Source: Paenibacillus wynnii (GTDB lineage Bacteria > Bacillota > Bacilli > Paenibacillales > Paenibacillaceae). From it: a stretch of DNA of 64,000 nucleotides. A program made the position numbers and the translations under genes. The notes under the pieces are model-generated. The model had not been told where the DNA came from. It was given only the letters and a program-made list of their open reading frames with translations, and made no database searches. The DNA lies in assembly GCF_000757885.1 (NCBI RefSeq), contig NZ_JQCR01000003.1, forward strand, positions 1,984,001 through 2,048,000. Reading direction: 5' to 3'. Within the stretch, counting starts at the first letter, position 1. The number at the start of each line of letters is the position of its first letter. Of the stretch, positions 59,377-64,000 are shown piece after piece.

Positions 59377-59766
59377 TTACGCAGGCAGCAGCTTCATCAC
59401 TGTTTCGATGATAATACTGATAATGGGCACGGCGAGAACCATAATGAGCACCTTTCCGGCCAACTCTATCTTGGAAGCGATTGAATCCTGACCTGCATCC
59501 CTTACAACCTGTGCACCAAATTCGGCAATATAGGAAATCCCTATAATTTTAAATACCGTCTTCAGATAAATCATTTCCATTCCCGAGGACTCCGCTACCC
59601 GCTCCAGAGTGCTCAGGATCATCCCAATCTTGCCGATCAGGAACAGGAAGATCAGAATGCCTGTAGCCGTTGCGAGCAAAAAAGCGAACATTGGTTTTTG
59701 TTCCTTCAGAACGAGAATTAGAATGGTCGACAGCAGCCCGATTCCAACGACTTGAATGATTTCCAT
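59377..59766 (-). CDS. spoIIIAD: Stage III sporulation protein AD
   Basis: A 129-residue membrane protein with four hydrophobic segments (for example IIQVVGIGLLSTILILVL, MFAFLLATATGILIFLFLIG). SpoIIIAD and AC form part of the membrane platform of the complex. Length equals or is close to B. subtilis (133). It starts seven bases after spoIIIAC; the ribosome binding site is weak, so coupling is likely. Confidence 0.95.
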   Translation of the reverse strand: MEIIQVVGIGLLSTILILVLKEQKPMFAFLLATATGILIFLFLIGKIGMILSTLERVAESSGMEMIYLKTVFKIIGISYIAEFGAQVVRDAGQDSIASKIELAGKVLIMVLAVPIISIIIETVMKLLPA

Positions 59767-59773
59767 AATGCGC

Positions 59774-59977
59774 CTACTGAAAAAGGAAAATCGTTTTTAT
59801 TTCCTGAAGCAGTCCATCCAGCATGCGAATCACCATAAATAATACGACTACGAATCCTATAAGAGTGACCCAGTGGGCGATATCTTCTTTCCCCATCTGC
59901 TTCAGCACCGTATGTATCATGGCGATAATGATGCCGATGCCCGCAACTTGGAAAATCGTATTGACTTCAATATTCAT
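59774..59977 (-). CDS. spoIIIAC: Stage III sporulation protein AC
   Basis: A 67-residue protein with two membrane helices (residues 7-23 and 36-54), the expected size (68 in B. subtilis). ATG 59977 has GAGGTG six bases upstream, better than a start at 59986. It lies 13 bases after spoIIIAB. Confidence 0.94.
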   Translation of the reverse strand: MNIEVNTIFQVAGIGIIIAMIHTVLKQMGKEDIAHWVTLIGFVVVLFMVIRMLDGLLQEIKTIFLFQ

Positions 59978-59990
59978 TCCTGGCACCTCG

Positions 59991-60509
59991 CTAAAAGATC
60001 AAAATGACAATCAATACTCCAAGCAGCAGCCCCAGGCTTTTGCTCATTTTTTCATATTTGCCCTGCTCATCTCTGGCCGCCAGCTCCTCCTGATTCAGTT
60101 GCTGCAAAGCCAGCGTGATATGAGTGGTCTGGTTAGACCTGTCACTGGTCCCGAGCGTACAGCTCAGCTGCCGGATAATCTCCTTCTCCGAAGCGTTCAT
60201 GGCTGTGTTCTTCCAATGCATCTCCATAGCTTTATCGATTGCATCCTGAGCACTTCTATTATTAGGGGGACTCATTTCATCAGCAGCCGTAACAAAAAAG
60301 TGTTGAAGCGGCCCTCTGGCTTGAGCTCCTATTCTCCGAAGAGCTTCCGGCAATGGTGTAAAGCCGTACCTAATTTCAGTCTCCAGGCGCTGAAGCGCTG
60401 CTATTAAGCTGCGTATTTGCCGGGGCCTGTCAGCATATAGCCGAGCACGCTGAAGACCTGCCAGCGTGCCCGCCAGTACGATCATTACAGCTCCAAACAG
60501 CTTAAGCAT
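59991..60509 (-). CDS. spoIIIAB: Stage III sporulation protein AB
   Basis: A 172-residue protein with an N-terminal membrane helix (MLKLFGAVMIVLAGTLAG), a helical cytoplasmic domain reminiscent of GspF-type secretion proteins, and a C-terminal helix (SLGLLLGVLIVILIF). ATG 60509 matches the conserved MLKL opening. It overlaps the end of spoIIIAA by eight bases, so translation is coupled. Confidence 0.95.
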   Translation of the reverse strand: MLKLFGAVMIVLAGTLAGLQRARLYADRPRQIRSLIAALQRLETEIRYGFTPLPEALRRIGAQARGPLQHFFVTAADEMSPPNNRSAQDAIDKAMEMHWKNTAMNASEKEIIRQLSCTLGTSDRSNQTTHITLALQQLNQEELAARDEQGKYEKMSKSLGLLLGVLIVILIF

Positions 60510-61488
60510 AGGCATCACCACCCCGTCTCTCTTCCTGTGAAATGGTCAGCCTTCGATTCTGGTTATCCAGAATTCGAAAGGACATTCCTGACTCCGAACG
60601 ATGTAAGATCACATATCGTTCGAACATCCTGTGTTCTAGCAATCCTCCCAGACCGGGTCTGCGGATCAGCTCGGACACTTCTTTGCCATGTGCCGTAGCC
60701 AACACAGAAATTCCGGCGTGAAGGGCTTCAGTGACTGCCTCTGCGTCCTCCGGACGACCGATTTCATCGGCCACCAGCACATCGGGAGATAAAGAACGAA
60801 TCATCATCATCATCCCTTCTGCCTTGGGGCAGCCATCCAATATATCTGTCCGTGGCCCCACGTCAAAGCTGGGAATCCCTCGCCTGCTGCCTGCAATCTC
60901 AGAGCGTTCATCTACTATGCCAACCTTAAGTCCTGGACGGCTTCCCTGCCTCCCTGAGGAAATCTGCCGTGCCAAGTCACGGAGAAGGGTTGTTTTACCA
61001 TGCTGAGGTGGTGAAAGGATTAGTGTATGAAGAACCCTCTGCCGGCTTCTATCGAACAAATACGGCAGGATAGCGTCGGCTGCACCCGGCACTGCACGGG
61101 CAATTCGTACATTGAAGCCGGTGATGTCACGTAGATGCTCAACACCGCCGCCGCTGAGTACAGTCCGCCCGGCAAGTCCAATTCTGTGACCCCCGGGAAT
61201 GGTAATGAAGCCTTTACGCAATTCTTCCTCCATTGTGTAGAGTGAATGATTACTGATGAGATCCAGAAGACGGTGACTGTCCTCACGATCCGGCTTATAA
61301 GCTTCCTCAGGGTTCAGTGTCAACGTGCCATTCCCGGTAAGAAAATGATATTTTCCGGAATAATTGATTTCCAGAGGCCTTCCTTCCCGAACCCGGATTT
61401 CCTCAACCGTCATTAGGTTAGGGAGAGGCAAACGCTCAAGCAACGCTCGTACTTTTTCAGGAAACAACAGAAGCCATTCGTTAACCAT
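60502..61488 (-). CDS. spoIIIAA: Stage III sporulation protein AA (secretion-type ATPase)
   Basis: A 328-residue ATPase, first gene of the spoIIIA operon, related to type II/IV secretion and VirB11 ATPases. Walker A is in SPPQHGKTTLLRD (about residues 156-164), followed by GIVDERSEIAGS, Walker B-like SPDVLVADEIGRPEDAEA and ATAHGKEVSEL. ATG 61488 with a GGGGG site; a TTG at 61503 is an alternative. A candidate sigma-E promoter lies 45-73 bases upstream. Confidence 0.96.
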   Translation of the reverse strand: MVNEWLLLFPEKVRALLERLPLPNLMTVEEIRVREGRPLEINYSGKYHFLTGNGTLTLNPEEAYKPDREDSHRLLDLISNHSLYTMEEELRKGFITIPGGHRIGLAGRTVLSGGGVEHLRDITGFNVRIARAVPGAADAILPYLFDRSRQRVLHTLILSPPQHGKTTLLRDLARQISSGRQGSRPGLKVGIVDERSEIAGSRRGIPSFDVGPRTDILDGCPKAEGMMMMIRSLSPDVLVADEIGRPEDAEAVTEALHAGISVLATAHGKEVSELIRRPGLGGLLEHRMFERYVILHRSESGMSFRILDNQNRRLTISQEERRGGDAYA

Positions 61489-61532
61489 ACAAGGTACCCC
61501 CAAGTTGTCCTCTACTTCATCGCTTTATTCCA

Positions 61533-61561
61533 TATTTATGCTTGTACGTGTCTTTTATGCC
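61533..61561 (-). promoter_or_regulatory. Candidate sigma-E promoter of spoIIIA
   Basis: On the minus strand GGCATAAA (61554-61561), a 13-base spacer and CATAAATA (61533-61540) approximate sigma-E elements. Sigma-E control of this operon is established in B. subtilis. Confidence 0.45.
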
Positions 61562-61571
61562 CTATAATCTA

Positions 61572-61841
61572 TCATTTTTTCAGAATACCTATTAAGAGAC
61601 ACGCTACTCCGCAGGCTACCCAGCCCATCTTGCCCCAAGACAATTGCTGCGCCATCCCCGTCAACCCTATAGCTGTCGTTGTTATCAGAATAGTCGGCCC
61701 TACCAATGCCAGCGTCGAATTGATAACCAATGCCTTGTCCACCTGATTTAATCGAAGCATAAAAAGTGCAGCAGTGATTTCCAAACTCCCTGACAGCAGA
61801 CGAAGGATAGCCATCCAACTCACGTACTTGTCCAAGTACAC
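61572..61841 (-). CDS. yqhV: YqhV family (DUF2619) membrane protein
   Basis: An 89-residue protein with three hydrophobic segments (about residues 10-30, 38-60, 70-88), DUF2619/YqhV type, which directly precedes spoIIIAA in B. subtilis as well. GTG 61841 has AAAGGAG four bases upstream. Function unknown; sporulation-linked by position only. Confidence 0.82.
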   Translation of the reverse strand: MYLDKYVSWMAILRLLSGSLEITAALFMLRLNQVDKALVINSTLALVGPTILITTTAIGLTGMAQQLSWGKMGWVACGVACLLIGILKK

Positions 61842-62095
61842 TCAACTCCTTTGGATATTTGTAACAATCTCTTTACCTATGCCCGACTCTTTCTTTTTCC
61901 GGCTATTATCCATGGATATGCAGGACTGTCCCACTTTAGACAGGGAGAAATGGCTAACCCAAAAACAATAGAAGTGTGAAAGATATCATAGTTATCATTC
62001 TCATAAAAAAATATCATCGGTATGATAAAATTATTTTTACAGAAAACTATTCATTACACGACTTTAAGACACAAGACAAAGAGGGGTTTTAGGTA

Positions 62096-62962
62096 ATGCA
62101 TATTCGAAATTATGGGGTTCCTTTTCCTACGGGGACTGTAATGAGGCGAGTTCGGGAAGTAGTTATTATCATTTTATCTGCCTTGCTGGTAGCCATTGGT
62201 TTGCGTCTGTTTCTTATTCCTCATCAATTATTAAGCGGTGGAGTAGCGGGGACAGCCTCAGTTATCGGTTATTTAACAAATCCTAAGTACATTTCATTGT
62301 ATTATTTTGGCATCAACCTGCCGATTCTTATATGGGGTTTTGTTGTGGTAGGCAAAAAGTACATATGTCTTAGCATGCTGTCGGTTGTTTCTACTACATG
62401 GTTCTTAACAATTATCCCTCTTGGAAATGTTACAAAGGACCCCATTCTGGCCAGTATCTTCGGCGGGGTTATCATCGCAGGCGGGATAGGATTTTCTCTG
62501 CGTGCCGGGGGCTCGTCAGGGGGCTTTGATATTCTGGGCTCCATTATTACACGCAAACGCGACATCCCAATGGGGAGTGTATTGTTCGTAATGGATGGTC
62601 TAGTCATTCTTAGTCTAGGCTTCTTCAAAAGCTGGGATTCCGCCTTGTACGCGATGCTGTGTATCTTTGTAAAAAGCAGGATTGTAGATATGATCCACAT
62701 TCGGCATGTGAAATTAACTTGTTTTATTGTTACAAAAGAGCGTGACCGCATGCTTAGCCAGTTGAAGTTATTGCCGCATGGGGTAACTGTTGTAAATGCA
62801 GAGGGCGGGTACAGTCACGAGGGGAATACGATGCTTATGACAGTCACCACAAGATACGAGCTGGCCGATTTAAGAAAAACGATCCTTGAGACCGATCCGA
62901 AATCCTTCGTCAATATCCTTGAAACTGTTGAAATCGTGGGCAGGTTTAGAAGGCAGGGGTAG
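62096..62962 (+). CDS. YitT family membrane protein
   Basis: A 288-residue protein with a five- or six-helix N-terminal membrane domain (YitT_membrane; GGVAGTASVIGYLTN and AGGSSGGFDILGSII are family hallmarks) and a C-terminal DUF2179 domain (about 205-282, VTVVNAEGGYSHEGNTMLM). The family is common in Firmicutes and its transport role is unproven. AAAGAGGGG lies about ten bases before ATG 62096. The upstream 61842-62095 stretch contains an inverted repeat TATCAT/ATGATA (62021-62036) but no gene. Confidence 0.88.
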   Translation: MHIRNYGVPFPTGTVMRRVREVVIIILSALLVAIGLRLFLIPHQLLSGGVAGTASVIGYLTNPKYISLYYFGINLPILIWGFVVVGKKYICLSMLSVVSTTWFLTIIPLGNVTKDPILASIFGGVIIAGGIGFSLRAGGSSGGFDILGSIITRKRDIPMGSVLFVMDGLVILSLGFFKSWDSALYAMLCIFVKSRIVDMIHIRHVKLTCFIVTKERDRMLSQLKLLPHGVTVVNAEGGYSHEGNTMLMTVTTRYELADLRKTILETDPKSFVNILETVEIVGRFRRQG

Positions 62963-63009
62963 GGCAGTTAGCGGTTCCTTTATGTAAGACCAACGTTGAC
63001 CTTGCTGAG

Positions 63010-63140
63010 GACGCTCCGCGAACGGACCGTTGTTACAATCGCTGTGGTCTCCAGATTTTTTTCATTCCCCTTAGCGGTGAAAATCCGGAGACCAAGGCGA
63101 CCGCTTACGCTTTTTCACAATCGTTCCGTCCACTCCGCTG
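63010..63140. repeat. Palindromic dispersed-type repeat
   Basis: GGTCTCCAGATTTT (63046-63059) pairs with AAAATCCGGAGACC (63080-63093), 13 of 14 positions, around a 20-base loop. The outer flanks (ACAATCGC with GCTTT-TCACAATCGTTCC) are also partly inverted. No protein is encoded. The layout is that of a dispersed palindromic element; copy number cannot be seen here. Confidence 0.6.
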
Positions 63141-63180
63141 TTTAAGCTGGAAAAGTTACTACATTCATAAACAAACGCAG

Positions 63181-63218
63181 AGTAGCGATTCTCCCGTTAT
63201 TGGAGAATCGCTACTTTG
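63181..63218. terminator. Hairpin at the end of the decayed transposase
   Basis: AGTAGCGATTCTCC (63181-63194) and GGAGAATCGCTACT (63202-63215) form a perfect 14-bp stem. It overlaps the last codons of the remnant transposase and is the counterpart of the hairpin at 37690-37720. Confidence 0.7.
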
Positions 63219-64000
63219 CATTTTTGGCCTACTACGTCTTACTTCAGCACGTTATGGGTAAGTGAAAGCCACCCGACCTCAAGCGTCACTTTCTCCATGC
63301 CGCGGAGCAGAAATTACCCGATGCCCCGGTGGTTCTATGAACGCACTTTCCAGTTCTGTTATTCGGCACACGGCGAAGGCGTAACCTTCCTCACTTCGTA
63401 GAATTTTTCGCGCTTAATTCTGGCACTACAATCGTTCCATACTGACGACCATTTCCCAATATCCTGCCCGCTTTTGTACAACGTCCTTCAGTGGGCAACC
63501 CTCGCATCTTGGCTGCGGTGATGACGTTTTCTTATTTCATATCCAATCGCTAAGCTTTACTTGCTTTCTTTGCGTAAATGCAATGTTTTGTCCAGTTGGG
63601 CACGGCCACGTATCCTCGACTTCGTCGTGCCTCCAGTTCTCAATCTTTCCGCATTGTCTTTCCAGGCTTTACTTTAACCATTTCGCATGTGGTGTTGCTG
63701 AAGTTATTCCTGTCGTCAAGCTGCTTTTGGTACTACTCATATTTCAGCAATCTTGATAATAGTCTTTTTGAAGCTTCCGCACTGCTTTCTTAAGGGGTTT
63801 GGCTTTGGGTTCTCTAATAGCTGGGTTTCAAGTTTCTGTGACACTTGTTCAAATTTCTCGCTGCTTAACTCGGTAGACTCCCAGAGTTTAGTGAGGTCTC
63901 TTCCGAGGTATTCGTGTTCTTCTTGGTTCTCTGCCGCTTCGATGTTTGCGAACAAGGCAAAATTGAAGAACAAAGGTAAATACGGTTTAGAGAATGTAAT
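63197..64000 (-). pseudogene. Decayed IS1182-family transposase
   Basis: Read on the minus strand in several frames, pieces of an IS1182 transposase appear: the C-terminus as FLLRGMEKVTLEVGWLSLTH and KVAILQ-stop (63197-63199), the cysteine box CEGCPLKDV near 63490, TCPTGQ-like sequence near 63600, and the N-terminal half AANIEAAENQEEHEYLGRDL-type sequence at 63737-63973. Stops and frameshifts are frequent, and the catalytic middle between about 63690 and 63740 is deleted. The 5' end lies beyond the window. Confidence 0.75.

Noticed and set aside
61985..62030. Possible Fur box upstream of the YitT-family gene (TTATCATTCTCAT region)
   Set aside because: Only about 13 of 19 positions fit the consensus, within a very AT-rich stretch; chance similarity is likely.
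1..64000. CRISPR arrays, tRNA or rRNA genes, known riboswitch or T-box classes
   Set aside because: I saw no regularly spaced identical repeats, no cloverleaf-like sequence with conserved TTCGAATC arms, and no recognisable riboswitch core. The accB leader is kept only as a candidate attenuator of unknown class.

Overview
The window is chromosomal DNA from a low-to-mid GC, endospore-forming member of the Firmicutes, most likely Paenibacillus or a close relative. The evidence is the dense set of sporulation genes (sigF operon, dacF, spoIIM, spo0A, spoIVB, complete spoIIIAA-AH), strong AGGAGG ribosome binding sites, Fur and ArgR of Bacillus type, and a gene order that follows Bacillus subtilis in two blocks. 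Genus is inferred from overall gene content; no rRNA or tRNA gene is present to test it.

Layout. 1-3822: a truncated ABC ATPase, an aldo/keto reductase, a BASS-family transporter, a methyltransferase pseudogene behind a strong Fur box, and an intact methyltransferase. 3904-14958 (mostly minus strand): sigF-spoIIAB-spoIIAA, dacF, pyrimidine and two purine nucleoside phosphorylases, deoB, xerD, a DUF4227 protein and fur, interrupted by a plus-strand serine hydrolase and a small exported protein. 15132-17371: a scar of IS256 remnants, dispersed repeats, a long perfect hairpin and one complete IS. 17480-27862: spoIIM, endonuclease Q, nudF with a divergent mciZ-like gene, an M20-type peptidase, a Prli42-like microprotein, lipB, and the branched-chain 2-oxoacid dehydrogenase genes. 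27904-33343: a heterodimeric ABC exporter, thymidine kinase, a frameshifted small gene, DinB. 33405-38952 is the accessory island: an agr-like quorum-sensing cassette without a histidine kinase, an IS1182-type element sitting in its terminator, an Sda-like gene and a frameshifted glycerophosphodiesterase. 39134-61841 (all minus): spo0A, spoIVB, recN, argR, tlyA, dxs, ispA, xseB, xseA, folD, nusB, the DUF2273-amaP-asp23 group, accC, accB, the spoIIIA operon and yqhV. 62096-64000: a YitT-family protein, a palindromic repeat and a decayed IS1182 transposase that runs off the window.

How it fits together. The window carries the master regulator of sporulation (Spo0A, with a sigma-H promoter and three perfect 0A boxes), its first forespore target (spoIIA), mother-cell engulfment genes (spoIIM, spoIIIA) and the sigma-K checkpoint protease SpoIVB. 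Two putative small inhibitors of sporulation-time processes, MciZ (FtsZ) and Sda (sporulation kinases), lie near them. The isoprenoid, folate, fatty-acid and lipoate genes are housekeeping operons.

Most interesting: the agr-like cassette (multi-TM protein, AgrB, a cysteine-free AgrD, LytTR-only regulator) whose terminator hairpin was split by an IS with an 8-bp target duplication. Also notable are a candidate transcription attenuator before accBC, a purine phosphorylase copy with Asn-to-Asp at the base-binding position, and several frameshift or deletion pseudogenes. All assignments come from reading the sequence; no database search was possible.
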